A stretch of DNA of 39,346 bases from CAYJBP01 sp964372025 (GCA_964372025.1 CAYJPF010000011.1:1-39346), one strand, 5' to 3'. Counted from the first letter of the stretch, positions 1 to 7,892 are shown. Made by a program: numbers and translations. The notes: generated by a model from the sequence alone, not told the origin.

Positions 1-44
1 TGCTTTTTGAAAAAAGCAAAAGCAAAAACTTTTCTTTTTTATTT
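1..44 (-). terminator. Weak AT-rich hairpin after the racemase gene
   Basis: Downstream of the racemase stop codon the sequence is A/T-rich, with a short self-complementary stretch at 2-17 (GCTTTTT / AAAAAGC). It could be the terminator of the racemase transcript, but the loop is very small and the window edge cuts the context. Confidence 0.3.
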
Positions 45-821
45 TTATACATGACCATAAAAATCGCGATGTACTGTTATCGAGTTGGCATAGTCCATTA
101 AGGTAGACCAGCTTAAAACCGGGATATTGATTGCACGCTGAATAGCACGGCCAAATACCGGGAAGCCGGTGCATTCCAGCACTAGAGCACCCATATCCGG
201 GTTTTTGCTAACAAAATTTTGGCAGGCTGCCACAAATTGCTGCTCGGCCTTTTGATAATCACAATGGCCAATCTCTCTAAAGCGCTCATCCCATAGCATC
301 GAAAACTCGCTTACATTATAATCATCCTGAGTGCCGGCGATAACTATATTTTTTGTGTCTTCTACACCCACCGCAGCCAGCACTTCGGGCGATAAAGAGC
401 TTTTATGAGCACAGATAATGCCTACCTTTTGCCTGGGGCTTAGCACTTTTTGCATCCAGCCAACCTGCAAAAGCGAAGACATAAAGACCGGTATCTCGAA
501 GGCGGCAGCCATTTCTTTTTGGATTAGGCCAAAATAGCCGCATTCGCCAATTAAGGCTTTGCAACCCAAATCCTGCAAATGCTGCCCGGCTTTTAAGGCA
601 GCCTTTAGGCATAATTCTTTATCGGGATTAAAAACAAGTGTCTCATTATTTACACCTTCGGCAACACTATATTGTATATTATAGGAAAAAGCACTGGCAT
701 TACGAACATCACCGGGAAAAGCCGGAAAAACTGCATCAAAAAGGATAACGCCTAAGCCCATGCCATAGCATTTATGCTGCTTTCTGGCGATAATATTGTT
801 AATACCTGCATCATGTTGCAT
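45..821 (-). CDS. Aspartate/glutamate racemase superfamily protein
   Basis: The 258-residue protein belongs to the Asp/Glu/hydantoin racemase superfamily. These cytosolic, cofactor-free enzymes use two cysteines as acid and base on the alpha carbon. Two Cys-containing motifs sit where expected: GECGYF (Cys94) in the first half and LECTGFP (Cys217) in the second, so both catalytic positions are kept. The start is an ATG preceded by AGGAGGATTTTATT, a strong ribosome binding site. It is monocistronic, with its own promoter at 854-882, and is separated from the upstream queD-like gene by a terminator. Substrate is not readable from sequence: Asp/Glu racemase, hydantoin racemase and decarboxylase-like members share this fold. 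Family assignment is firm; reaction is inferred. Confidence 0.8.
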   Translation of the reverse strand: MQHDAGINNIIARKQHKCYGMGLGVILFDAVFPAFPGDVRNASAFSYNIQYSVAEGVNNETLVFNPDKELCLKAALKAGQHLQDLGCKALIGECGYFGLIQKEMAAAFEIPVFMSSLLQVGWMQKVLSPRQKVGIICAHKSSLSPEVLAAVGVEDTKNIVIAGTQDDYNVSEFSMLWDERFREIGHCDYQKAEQQFVAACQNFVSKNPDMGALVLECTGFPVFGRAIQRAINIPVLSWSTLMDYANSITVHRDFYGHV

Positions 822-853
822 AATAAAATCCTCCTAAAATGATGTTTTTATTG

Positions 854-882
854 ATTATAACATTTTTAGCTGTAAATGTCTA
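854..882 (-). promoter_or_regulatory. Promoter of the racemase gene
   Basis: Reading the minus strand, TAGACA (882-877) is followed after 17 bp by TATAAT (859-854). A TG one base upstream of the -10 makes it an extended -10. It lies about 35-60 bp before the ATG. Confidence 0.6.
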
Positions 883-917
883 TTCTTAATGCTTGCTTAA
901 ATAAAAATAACTGCAAC

Positions 918-947
918 AAAAAACCGCCTTTTTGAGGCGGTTTTTGT
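918..947 (-). terminator. Intrinsic terminator after the queD-like gene
   Basis: A hairpin with stem AAAAACCGCC / GGCGGTTTTT (919-928 with 936-945) and a seven-base loop is flanked by T-rich sequence in both directions. It lies 35 bp downstream of the queD-like stop codon. Confidence 0.75.
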
Positions 948-980
948 TTTGATATTTAGCTTTAATATTTAAATAGCTAG

Positions 981-1544
981 CTATTTTTTATAGCCGCATT
1001 TGGGGCATACCCCTTGCTCGTCAAGCGCAATGCCGCATAGCGGGCAAAGGTCGATATTGTTTTGGGTTTTATATTCGGCACTGGCAGCATTTACACCACT
1101 GGTAAAGGTTAGTTTGGCTATGTTTAGCTTGTCTTTTAATAAATCATAAACAATTTTAATCATGCCTTCAACCGTCATGGTTTCCTTGGTTACTACCAAG
1201 CGGCAATCGGGATAGGCGGTGGCAAGCTCGGTTTTAAAAGCCGGGCCTTTCATTTGATTTTGAGGGGTACCATCTTTAATGCCCGATTCCTCATAAACTT
1301 TAAGGATGGCCGGTAGCAGGGGATCGTCCTCCCTTAGGATTAGGGCATGATCAAAATTCTTTAGCAAATCCCAAGCCGTTTTTTGAATTTCATTACATGG
1401 AAAAACCATATTTACGCCGGCATTAATATCGCCTTCTACCTCGATGGTTAAATAACCGGTATGGCCATGTAAATACTGCGCCTCGCCTTTAAAACCATAA
1501 AATCTGTGTGCATATTGCAAATCAAATGTTGTTATACTTCTCAT
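981..1544 (-). CDS. QueD/6-pyruvoyl-tetrahydropterin synthase-like protein with C-terminal zinc ribbon
   Basis: The 187-residue protein has the T-fold zinc-binding pattern of QueD/PTPS enzymes, which act on dihydroneopterin triphosphate in queuosine or pterin synthesis. His13 and the HGH pair (His26, His28) are the expected zinc ligands, and the Asp-His pair of the catalytic relay is seen in NFDHALIL (Asp65-His66). Two things are odd. The catalytic Cys that sits four residues before HGH in E. coli QueD (CGRLHGH) is Ala22 here (AQYLHGH). A C-terminal zinc ribbon (Cys167, Cys170, Cys180, Cys183) extends the protein beyond the usual 120-140 residues. No other queuosine gene is adjacent. It may be a divergent or regulatory paralogue rather than an active 6-carboxytetrahydropterin synthase. 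The ATG has a GGAGGTGC ribosome site just upstream. Confidence 0.75.
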   Translation of the reverse strand: MRSITTFDLQYAHRFYGFKGEAQYLHGHTGYLTIEVEGDINAGVNMVFPCNEIQKTAWDLLKNFDHALILREDDPLLPAILKVYEESGIKDGTPQNQMKGPAFKTELATAYPDCRLVVTKETMTVEGMIKIVYDLLKDKLNIAKLTFTSGVNAASAEYKTQNNIDLCPLCGIALDEQGVCPKCGYKK

Positions 1545-1600
1545 AGTGCACCTCCAAATTATTTTATAAATTTTGCACCTGTGCTAAAGCGTAAAATAAA

Positions 1601-1618
1601 TTGGATATTAATATCCAA
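1601..1618. promoter_or_regulatory. Perfect 18-bp palindrome in the queD-like leader
   Basis: TTGGATATTAATATCCAA is its own reverse complement. It falls roughly 10-30 bases after the predicted transcription start, so it could be a second operator or a short 5' RNA hairpin. Confidence 0.45.
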
Positions 1619-1621
1619 AAC

Positions 1622-1664
1622 TTATGCTTAATGATATTATATACTATTAAGCATAAATTGTCAA
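1622..1664 (-). promoter_or_regulatory. Consensus promoter overlapped by an inverted-repeat operator
   Basis: On the minus strand, TTGACA (1664-1659) and TATAAT (1641-1636) are separated by exactly 17 bp, a perfect sigma-A promoter. An 11-bp inverted repeat, TTATGCTTAAT (1622-1632) with ATTAAGCATAA (1646-1656), places one arm in the spacer and one just after the -10. That is a typical repressor geometry. The regulator is unknown; the adjacent TetR protein is one candidate. Confidence 0.7.
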
Positions 1665-1730
1665 TATATTTATACATTTTAATGCAGAAAATAATTTAAA
1701 ATAGATGCAACAGTTCGTCTAGCTTAAAAT

Positions 1731-2399
1731 CTATTGATTATCAAAAAGATAATGAAGCATAGCCATTAATTCTTGTTTTAGTTGCTTAGTATCTAAATAA
1801 GGATTAGCCAATTTTTGCTCTAATTTATATTTGCAATAGCTAATCGAAAGTTCGCTTAAAAAAAACATATTTTGCTCATTAATATGGGATTTAGTGTTTA
1901 GCAGCGACCTTTGCAATTGGGTATTTCTATCCAATAGGCTTTTGCCAAAATACATCGAGCTAATAGTAGGCGAAAACTCTTTTTGCTCCTCGGGGAAGAT
2001 TTGATAATAATCGCTTATAATCTTATCCAAATTATCGCTATTTACTCCAAAGAAAAAATTGTAACAAATATCAGGCTTATCTAATAAGGTGTCAATAAAT
2101 AATTCCCAAATCGTAAAAAAATTCTCTAAAGGGCTAACTTGCCGATTGCTTTGTATGCTTAAAGCCTGATTATAGGTATCAAAATATTGCATCGAAGCCA
2201 ACATAATCAGCTGATCCAAATCCTTAAAATGCACATATATTGTAGAGTTATGATAGCCGGATAGCTGGGCTATTTTGCGTATAGATAAGCCATCTAGGCC
2301 TTCGGCATCAATAATTTTACGCGCCACAATAATAAATTGACGCATGGCTTGGTTTTTTTGAGCAGCCTTGGTTTGATGATTATCTTTATTTTGCGGCAT
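1731..2399 (-). CDS. TetR/AcrR-family transcriptional regulator
   Basis: The 222-residue protein has an N-terminal TetR-type DNA-binding domain at about residues 20-66, ending in GLSIRKIAQLSGYHNSTIYV, the helix-turn-helix with the family's conserved Tyr-x-HF region. The C-terminal ligand/dimer domain is divergent, as is normal. A GAGGG ribosome site lies upstream of the ATG. It is transcribed divergently from the reductase-transporter operon, so it is the natural candidate for the repressor that binds the two CAAGCGCGCTTA palindromes at 2563-2608. A ligand such as betaine or a derivative is an inference from context only. Confidence 0.88.
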   Translation of the reverse strand: MPQNKDNHQTKAAQKNQAMRQFIIVARKIIDAEGLDGLSIRKIAQLSGYHNSTIYVHFKDLDQLIMLASMQYFDTYNQALSIQSNRQVSPLENFFTIWELFIDTLLDKPDICYNFFFGVNSDNLDKIISDYYQIFPEEQKEFSPTISSMYFGKSLLDRNTQLQRSLLNTKSHINEQNMFFLSELSISYCKYKLEQKLANPYLDTKQLKQELMAMLHYLFDNQ

Positions 2400-2432
2400 A
2401 GTTGTACCCTCGCTTTGCTTATTATCAATAAA

Positions 2433-2468
2433 AATATACCATAAAATATAGCTTTATTCAAGCTATAT
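2433..2468 (-). promoter_or_regulatory. Probable tetR promoter with inverted repeat
   Basis: On the minus strand TTGAAT (2461-2456), 17 bp and TATATT (2438-2433) with an upstream TG form a plausible extended -10 promoter. A 9-bp inverted repeat, ATATAGCTT (2446-2454) with AAGCTATAT (2460-2468), overlaps the -35. It differs in sequence from the palindromes at the divergent promoter. Confidence 0.45.
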
Positions 2469-2555
2469 ATTGCTTTAAACAAAATTGATATTGAATATTT
2501 ATTATTAATTAATACGACAAATAAAAAAAAATGTAAAAAATTTTTAGCTAAACTC

Positions 2556-2608
2556 TTGACAACAAGCGCGCTTACTATTATAATCATAGATAATAGCAAG
2601 CGCGCTTA
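2556..2608 (+). promoter_or_regulatory. Consensus promoter with twin palindromic operators for the reductase operon
   Basis: TTGACA (2556-2561), a 17-bp spacer and TATAAT (2579-2584) form a perfect consensus promoter. The 12-bp sequence CAAGCGCGCTTA, with palindromic core AAGCGCGCTT, occurs twice: at 2563-2574 inside the spacer and at 2597-2608 just after the start site. Centres are 34 bp apart. This arrangement predicts tight repression, most simply by the divergent TetR protein. Confidence 0.8.
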
Positions 2609-2628
2609 TTAAAATAGGAGGATGACTT

Positions 2629-3954
2629 ATGAGATTAGAAATTGCTAATTTTTTTGTAAAAGACATTGCTTTTGGAGAGCAATTATCTTTTAAGCAGGGG
2701 CTTTTAACCATCAATAAGCAAGAAGCCCTAAACTTTATCATGGAAGATCCAAGAATAACCAAAGCCGAGCTATATATAGCTAAGCCCGGGGACGAAATCA
2801 GAATTTGCCCGGTTAAAGAGGCCATTGAGCCCCGTATTCGCCCTGATGGCCGCAGCCTTTTTCCCGGTTATTGCGGCGATTTAATGCAAGCAGGCGATGG
2901 CCTTATTCATGCCCTCAAAAATTGTAGTGTTTTGGTGGTGGGCCAGCATTGGGGCGGTTTTCAGGATGGCTTAATTGATATGAGCGGCGAAGGCCAAAAA
3001 TATACACTTTTTGGTTCGCTAAATAATATTGTTTTAGTGGCCGATACCAATGAGGATTTTGAACAACTTGAACAGCAAAAAAAGAATGATGCTTTGCGTA
3101 GAGCCGGCCATAAATTGGCCGAATTTATCGGCCAAGCAGTTAAAGATTTGCCAGCCCCCTCAAGCGAGGTTTTTGAGCTGGAGCCGATTAGCAAAAGACC
3201 TGCTAATATAGCAAAACTGCCTTCGGTTTTATATGTGATGCAATTGCAATCGCAAATGGAAGAAGGCGGCTATAATGATTTGGTATATGGTTGGGATGCC
3301 AATCATATGCTGCCCACCTTGATGGAGCCCAGCGAGGTTTTGGATGGCGCTATTATTTCGGGCAGCTTTATGCCGGTTTCGTCCAAATGGTCTACCTATG
3401 ATATGCAAAATTGCCCTAATATCAAGGCCTTGTATCAAGAACATGGCAAAACTATCAACTTTTTAGGCGTGATTATGTCCAATTTGAATGTTGCTTTAGA
3501 GCAAAAAGAGCGTTCTGCGCAATTTGTTGCTCAGATTGCCAAAAATTTAGGCGCCGATGCTGCCATTGTGGCCGAAGAAGGCTATGGCAACCCCGATGCC
3601 GACTTTATAGCCTGCTATGTGGCCTTAGAGGATGCCGGCATTAAAACCGTGGGCATTACCAATGAATGCACCGGCCGTGATGGTCAATCGCAACCCTTGG
3701 TTACTTTAGACGAAAAATGCAATGCCATTGTATCCTGCGGCGATGTATCGCAGCTAATAGAGCTCTTGCCGATGCCCACTGTTTTGGGCGAATTGGCGGC
3801 CTTAGGCCGTGATGGCTTATCTGGCGGCTGGGCAAGTGACGAAAACCTGGGCCCTTCGGTACGCCCGGATGGTTCGGTTATCATGGAAAATAATGCCATG
3901 TTTTGCGGCGATAGAGTTTGTGGTTGGTCGCCCAAAACCATGCAGGAATTTTAG
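2629..3954 (+). CDS. grdI: Glycine/sarcosine/betaine reductase component B proprotein (GrdE/G/I family), probably betaine-type
   Basis: This 441-residue protein is the alpha/beta proprotein of selenoprotein B, the substrate-binding component of Stickland reductases. Family members self-cleave at an internal Cys to give two subunits, one with an N-terminal pyruvoyl group that forms a Schiff base with the amine substrate. By position, Asn261-Cys262 is the best cleavage candidate here; the C. sticklandii GrdE site is Cys242. It is followed within 10 bp by its selenoprotein partner and then by a BCCT transporter, so betaine is more likely than glycine as substrate, but sarcosine (GrdG) cannot be excluded. 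AGGAGG lies eight bases before the ATG. The start is fixed by that site and the consensus promoter just upstream. Stop is TAG, overlapping the next ribosome site. Confidence 0.9.
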   Translation: MRLEIANFFVKDIAFGEQLSFKQGLLTINKQEALNFIMEDPRITKAELYIAKPGDEIRICPVKEAIEPRIRPDGRSLFPGYCGDLMQAGDGLIHALKNCSVLVVGQHWGGFQDGLIDMSGEGQKYTLFGSLNNIVLVADTNEDFEQLEQQKKNDALRRAGHKLAEFIGQAVKDLPAPSSEVFELEPISKRPANIAKLPSVLYVMQLQSQMEEGGYNDLVYGWDANHMLPTLMEPSEVLDGAIISGSFMPVSSKWSTYDMQNCPNIKALYQEHGKTINFLGVIMSNLNVALEQKERSAQFVAQIAKNLGADAAIVAEEGYGNPDADFIACYVALEDAGIKTVGITNECTGRDGQSQPLVTLDEKCNAIVSCGDVSQLIELLPMPTVLGELAALGRDGLSGGWASDENLGPSVRPDGSVIMENNAMFCGDRVCGWSPKTMQEF

Positions 3955-3963
3955 GAGGATAAT

Positions 3964-5268
3964 ATGAAAAAGGCGATAGTATATGTAAATCAATTTTTTG
4001 GCCAAATTGGTGGCGAAGATAAGGCCGATTGTGAACCTAGAATTGTTAATGGCCTGGTAGGCCCTGCTATGGAATTTGCCAAAAATTTAGATGCCCAAAT
4101 TACCGATACCATAATCTGTGGCGATAATTTTATGGGTAGCAATACCGAGCAAGCCATTGCCGCTATCTTGCAAATGCTAGAGGGCAAGGAAATTGATATT
4201 TTCTTAGCAGGCCCTGCTTTTCAGGCCGGCCGTTATGGTTTTGCTTGCGGCACTATTTGCAAGGCCGTGCAGGAAAAACTTAATATTCCGGTTATCACCT
4301 CGATGAATATCGAAAACCCGGGTGTAGAGATGTTTAAAAAGGATATGCATATTATGGAAGGCGGCAAAAGTGCTGCTAAAATGCGTTCCGACGTGGCTGC
4401 TATGGTTAAGGTTGCCAATAAAATGCTAGCTAATCAAGAGCTTGATTGTGCTGCTGCGGAGGGTTATTTTGGCCGTGGCATTCGCAAGCAAGTTTGGCAT
4501 AAGGATGGGCTTTTGGCCTCGCAAAGGATGATTGATATGCTGCTTAAAAAGCTGGCCGATCAGCCTTTTACCACCGAATTGCCGATTAAGTTGATGGATA
4601 GGGTAGCCATTGCCGCCCCGATTAAGTCTTTAAAAAGCGCTAAAATTGCTATTATCAATTCGGGGGGCATTGTGCCGATTGATAATCCCGATCGGATTCA
4701 GTCGGCCTCGGCCACTCGTTGGGGACGTTATGATATTTCGGCTATGAGCACCCTAAAGGCCGGCGAATACAAAACCATTCATGCCGGTTTTGATCCGGCT
4801 GCTGCCGATGCCGATCCTAATGTTATTGTGCCTATCGATGCCCTGCGTGCGCTGGAAAAAGAGGGTGTCTATGGCAGTTTGCATCCTTATTTCTATTCTA
4901 CAGTAGGCACCGGTACAACCCAAGCCGAGGCCACCCGGATGGCGCAAGAAATGATTCCCTTGCTATTAGAAGATAAGGTAGATGGCGTATTATTGGTATC
5001 TACCTGAGGCACTTGCACTCGTTGCGGTGCAACGATAGTAAAAGAAATCGAAAAAATCGGCCTGCCAATTGTGCAGATGTGCAATTTGGTACCTGTTGCC
5101 AAAACGGTTGGAGCTAATAAAATTGTACCAACAATATCGATTCCCTATCCCTTAGGAGATCCGGCAACATCTAAAGAAGATCAATGGCAATTACGCTATA
5201 AGCGCACTAAAATAGCCCTAGAAGCTCTATCGGCCGATATAAAAGAGCAAACTGTATTTAAGGTATAG
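3964..5268 (+). CDS. grdH: Selenoprotein subunit of glycine/sarcosine/betaine reductase component B (GrdB/F/H family), probably betaine-type
   Basis: The reading frame is open from ATG 3964 to TAG 5268, except for a TGA at 5005-5007 that should be read as selenocysteine. Read through, it gives 434 residues with Sec348, close to the roughly 436 residues and Sec position of GrdB. The motif UGTCTRCG around the TGA, a Sec with two nearby cysteines, is the hallmark of this family. The conserved C-terminal part (from GTCTRC to TVFKV) continues with no frame change. Sec348 is thought to attack the pyruvoyl-bound substrate and pass a carboxymethyl group to GrdA. A compact hairpin sits 13 bases after the TGA. 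AGGAGG overlaps the stop of the preceding gene, so the two are coupled. Conventional gene calling would truncate it at 5007 and miss the last 87 residues. Confidence 0.93.
5008..5040 (+). promoter_or_regulatory. Candidate bacterial SECIS hairpin
   Basis: Just after the Sec TGA, CGTTGC (5020-5025) and GCAACG (5029-5034) form a perfect 6-bp stem closed by a GGT loop. Bacterial SECIS elements lie within about 40 bases of the UGA and have a small apical loop with G in the first two positions; this hairpin fits both. An alternative stem, TTGCAC with GTGCAA (5013-5018 with 5027-5032), is mutually exclusive. Confidence 0.65.
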
Positions 5269-5280
5269 TAGCCTGTACTA

Positions 5281-5350
5281 AAAGTTTTACTCAATTTTTT
5301 ACAAAAAATTGCTAGAGCTTGGGGTCAGCGCCCCCAAGCTCTAGCCCCAT
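5281..5350 (+). repeat. Dispersed 3'-end repeat, copy A (partial), between grdH-like and BCCT genes
   Basis: It starts AAAGTTTTACTC and contains two hairpins: CAATTTTTT/AAAAAATTG-like and CTAGAGCTTGGGG (5312-5324) with CCCCAAGCTCTAG (5332-5344). The same layout occurs at 6840-6903, 24841-25023 and 38163-38582. Here it ends immediately before the AGGAGG of the transporter gene, so it may affect how much transcript reaches that gene. Confidence 0.75.
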
Positions 5351-5360
5351 AGGAGGCATT

Positions 5361-6839
5361 ATGGTTTTCATTATATCTTTGATTATAATTGCCCTGATGG
5401 CCATTTGGTCGGTTATCTTTAATGATAATTTTTTGCAAGTTGCAAATTTTATCTTTGGTTTTTTAACTGAAAGCTTTGGTTGGCTTTATTTATTGGCGGT
5501 AATTATCTTTTTAATTTTTATTTTGTATTTAGCTTTTGGCAAATATCGTCATATTAAGTTAGGCGGCGACGATGCCAAGCCCGAGTATAAAAATCTTACC
5601 TGGTTTGGTTTATTATTTGGTTGTGGCATGGGGGTGGGGCTGGTCTTTTTTGGGGTAGCCGAGCCTTTGATGCATTATTTAAACCCTTTGGATGCAGCTG
5701 CTGCTAGCCAAGATGCTGCCGATTTTGCAATACGCTCGTTTTTTATGCATTGGGGGATATTGCCTTGGGCAAATTATGCGGTTATTGGCCTTTGCTTGGC
5801 CTATTTTATGTATCGTAAAAATAAAAAAGGCCTGGTTAGCACCTTGCTGGAGCCTTTAATTGGCCCTAAGCTAACTGCCGGTTGGCTGGGTAAGCTGGTA
5901 GATATTCTGGCCGTTTTTGCTACGGCCGCCGGGGTGGTAACTTCCCTGGGCTTGGGCACTTTGCAGATTAATGCCGGCTTTAATTTTTTATTTGGCATCC
6001 CGATTAGTATTCCGGTACAAATTACTATTGTGATTGTCGTTTCGATTATTTATATTGGCTCGGCTGTATCGGGTATCGAAAAGGGGATGAAGATAATCTC
6101 TGATACTAATTTATATATAGCTATTGGCCTAATCGTGGTTTGCTTTTTAGTGGGGCCAAAAATTGCTATCCTTAATAGTTTTACCAATGGTTTGGGCGAA
6201 TATATTGGCAATTTTATACCGGATGCCTTAGCCATAAATTCTTATGGTGATAATAGCTGGCTTGGGAGCTGGCGTTTGTTTTACTGGGCTTGGTTTATTG
6301 CCTGGGCGCCATTTGTGGGTGTATTTATTGCCCGCATTTCGCGCGGGCGTACTATTGGCGAATTTTTGATGGGTGTGGTTTTGGTACCCACCTTGGCCGC
6401 CGGCATTTGGGGCTCTGTTTTTGGTAGCTTGGGCATTAATTTGGCCGAAAAGCAGATTTTAAGCGCCGAAACTTTGCAAGGCATTGTTGCCTCGCCGGAA
6501 ACCGGGCTTTTTGTGGTATTGCGGGAATACCCATTGGGAGTTTTGCTTTCGATTGTGGCTATTATCTCTTTATGTGCCTTTTTTATCACCTCTGCCAATT
6601 CCGGGGTTTATGTGCTTTCGATGCTAACCTCGCAGGGGGATATTAATCCGCCTCATAATAAAAAAATTATCTGGGGGATTATTCAGTCGGTTATGGCCAT
6701 TGGCTTATTGATGGCCGGCGGCTTGCAGCCTTTACAAACTATATCTTTAGCTGCGGCTTTGCCCTTTGTGTTTATTATGTTTGCTGCCTGTATTGCCTTT
6801 TTGCGGGTTTTGGCTGCTGAGGAGAAGTGTAAGCTTTAA
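5361..6839 (+). CDS. BCCT-family betaine/carnitine/choline transporter
   Basis: The 492-residue protein has about twelve hydrophobic segments and the BCCT signature around FYWAWFIAWAPFVG followed by ARISRGRT. In BetP-type carriers this Trp-rich segment helps form the aromatic box for the trimethylammonium group; one Trp of the usual FYWAWW is Phe here. It should import betaine or a related quaternary amine, driven by Na+ or by exchange. I start at ATG 5361, five bases after AGGAGG. An upstream in-frame ATG at 5319 lies inside the repeat hairpin and would add a non-conserved leader. It is the third gene of the reductase operon and probably supplies its substrate. The Na+-type ATP synthase nearby would be consistent with Na+ coupling, but that is inference. 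Confidence 0.92.
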   Translation: MVFIISLIIIALMAIWSVIFNDNFLQVANFIFGFLTESFGWLYLLAVIIFLIFILYLAFGKYRHIKLGGDDAKPEYKNLTWFGLLFGCGMGVGLVFFGVAEPLMHYLNPLDAAAASQDAADFAIRSFFMHWGILPWANYAVIGLCLAYFMYRKNKKGLVSTLLEPLIGPKLTAGWLGKLVDILAVFATAAGVVTSLGLGTLQINAGFNFLFGIPISIPVQITIVIVVSIIYIGSAVSGIEKGMKIISDTNLYIAIGLIVVCFLVGPKIAILNSFTNGLGEYIGNFIPDALAINSYGDNSWLGSWRLFYWAWFIAWAPFVGVFIARISRGRTIGEFLMGVVLVPTLAAGIWGSVFGSLGINLAEKQILSAETLQGIVASPETGLFVVLREYPLGVLLSIVAIISLCAFFITSANSGVYVLSMLTSQGDINPPHNKKIIWGIIQSVMAIGLLMAGGLQPLQTISLAAALPFVFIMFAACIAFLRVLAAEEKCKL

Positions 6840-6903
6840 GACCTTGGGGGCGCTGCCCCCAAGCCCCTGCGATTTTTTGGTAAAAAATCGAGTAAAACTT
6901 TTA
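6840..6903 (-). repeat. Dispersed 3'-end repeat, copy B (partial)
   Basis: Read on the minus strand it begins AAAGTTTTACTC, then a T-rich/A-rich hairpin and CTTGGGGGCAGCGCCCCCAA, matching copies at 5281, 24841 and 38163. It lies between the convergent BCCT and cobW-like genes, in sense orientation relative to the cobW-like transcript. Confidence 0.75.
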
Positions 6904-6905
6904 AT

Positions 6906-6949
6906 AAGGGGCTGTCGCAAATAAAACTACTTACGACAGCCCCTTTTTG
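6906..6949. terminator. Bidirectional terminator, GGGGCTGTCG type
   Basis: AAGGGGCTGTCG (6906-6917) pairs with CGACAGCCCCTT (6934-6945), followed on the plus strand by a T run. It sits between the convergent BCCT and cobW-like genes. The same stem sequence recurs as a terminator elsewhere in the window. Confidence 0.8.
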
Positions 6950-6953
6950 ATAG

Positions 6954-7892
6954 CTATTTAATATTGATTGTGGTTTGGCAATGCTTTTGCCAGGCCTTTT
7001 TTACTTTGGGTAAGATAGTATTGCTTTGGCAAATAATTACGATTTGGCTTAGCTGATTAGCCGCTTTGGCCTCGGCAAAAATTTCTACTTGGCCGGATGA
7101 TACTTGCAATTGATATAAATTATCCTCGCCCTGGAAAAAGCCTTTAATGCGCCAGGTATCGGCGATAATCTCTTGGCAAAAAGCTTGGATTTGCTGCGGG
7201 CTGTAAGTATGGCCTGCCGTTTCCAGCACAAAGGCTGCCGGGCGGCTGCGCTGGGTATTGGTAGTTTCGTTTTGATAATTATTATTGAATAGCTTGCTTT
7301 CAAAAATCTCGAGCGGAATATCCGCATAATGGCTGTTGAGGATTAGCGCTTCGGGGTTTAAATCCTTGATTTTAAGCTTGATTTGCTCGATAGTTGCTTG
7401 ATCGCTTAAATCGGTTTTATTGATTAGGATTAGGGAACTAGCTGCTATCTGCCTTTGTACCGGCATAAACATATCCACATACATATTAAAAGTGGGGCTA
7501 TCTACCACGCATAAAGAACCACGATAATTATAAGGGCGGCTTAAATAGGGCGCTAGCCCATTAAGCAGGGTATTCATGCTGGAAGGGTCGCCCATGCCCG
7601 AATTTTCGATAAAAAGCATCTCGATGGGCTGCTCGGTAAAGGCTTTAAGCGCATTTACAAAGCCATCTTTAAGGCAGGCGCAAAAAATCGAACCATTATT
7701 TAGCTCCACCATTTGTAAATCATCATTTTCGAGCAAGGTGCCATCAATGCCTACCTGGCCAAACTCATTTACCAATAGGCCTAAGGGCTTATCCTGATAC
7801 TCGCTTAAAATGCGCTTTAAAAAAGTGGTCTTGCCCGATCCTAAAAAGCCGCTTATTAAAAATAAATCAATTGGTTTTTGATTAGCTGTCAT
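6954..7892 (-). CDS. CobW/COG0523-family GTPase (metal-chaperone type)
   Basis: The 312-residue protein has the N-terminal G3E GTPase domain. Its Walker A, GFLGSGKTT, is at residues 15-23, with NEFG near 42 and ENSGMGDP as the switch/Walker B region. Family members move Zn, Co or other metals into target proteins. The metal motif CxCC is degenerate here: CACL (Cys71, Cys73) lacks the third Cys. The C-terminal CobW_C domain is present but short. It starts 11 bp after atpC, with a ribosome site (AAGGGG) overlapping the atpC stop, so it is the last gene of the ATP synthase operon. Its metal and client are unknown; the adjacent amine metabolism could point to corrinoid or zinc handling, but nothing proves it. 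Confidence 0.88.
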   Translation of the reverse strand: MTANQKPIDLFLISGFLGSGKTTFLKRILSEYQDKPLGLLVNEFGQVGIDGTLLENDDLQMVELNNGSIFCACLKDGFVNALKAFTEQPIEMLFIENSGMGDPSSMNTLLNGLAPYLSRPYNYRGSLCVVDSPTFNMYVDMFMPVQRQIAASSLILINKTDLSDQATIEQIKLKIKDLNPEALILNSHYADIPLEIFESKLFNNNYQNETTNTQRSRPAAFVLETAGHTYSPQQIQAFCQEIIADTWRIKGFFQGEDNLYQLQVSSGQVEIFAEAKAANQLSQIVIICQSNTILPKVKKAWQKHCQTTINIK

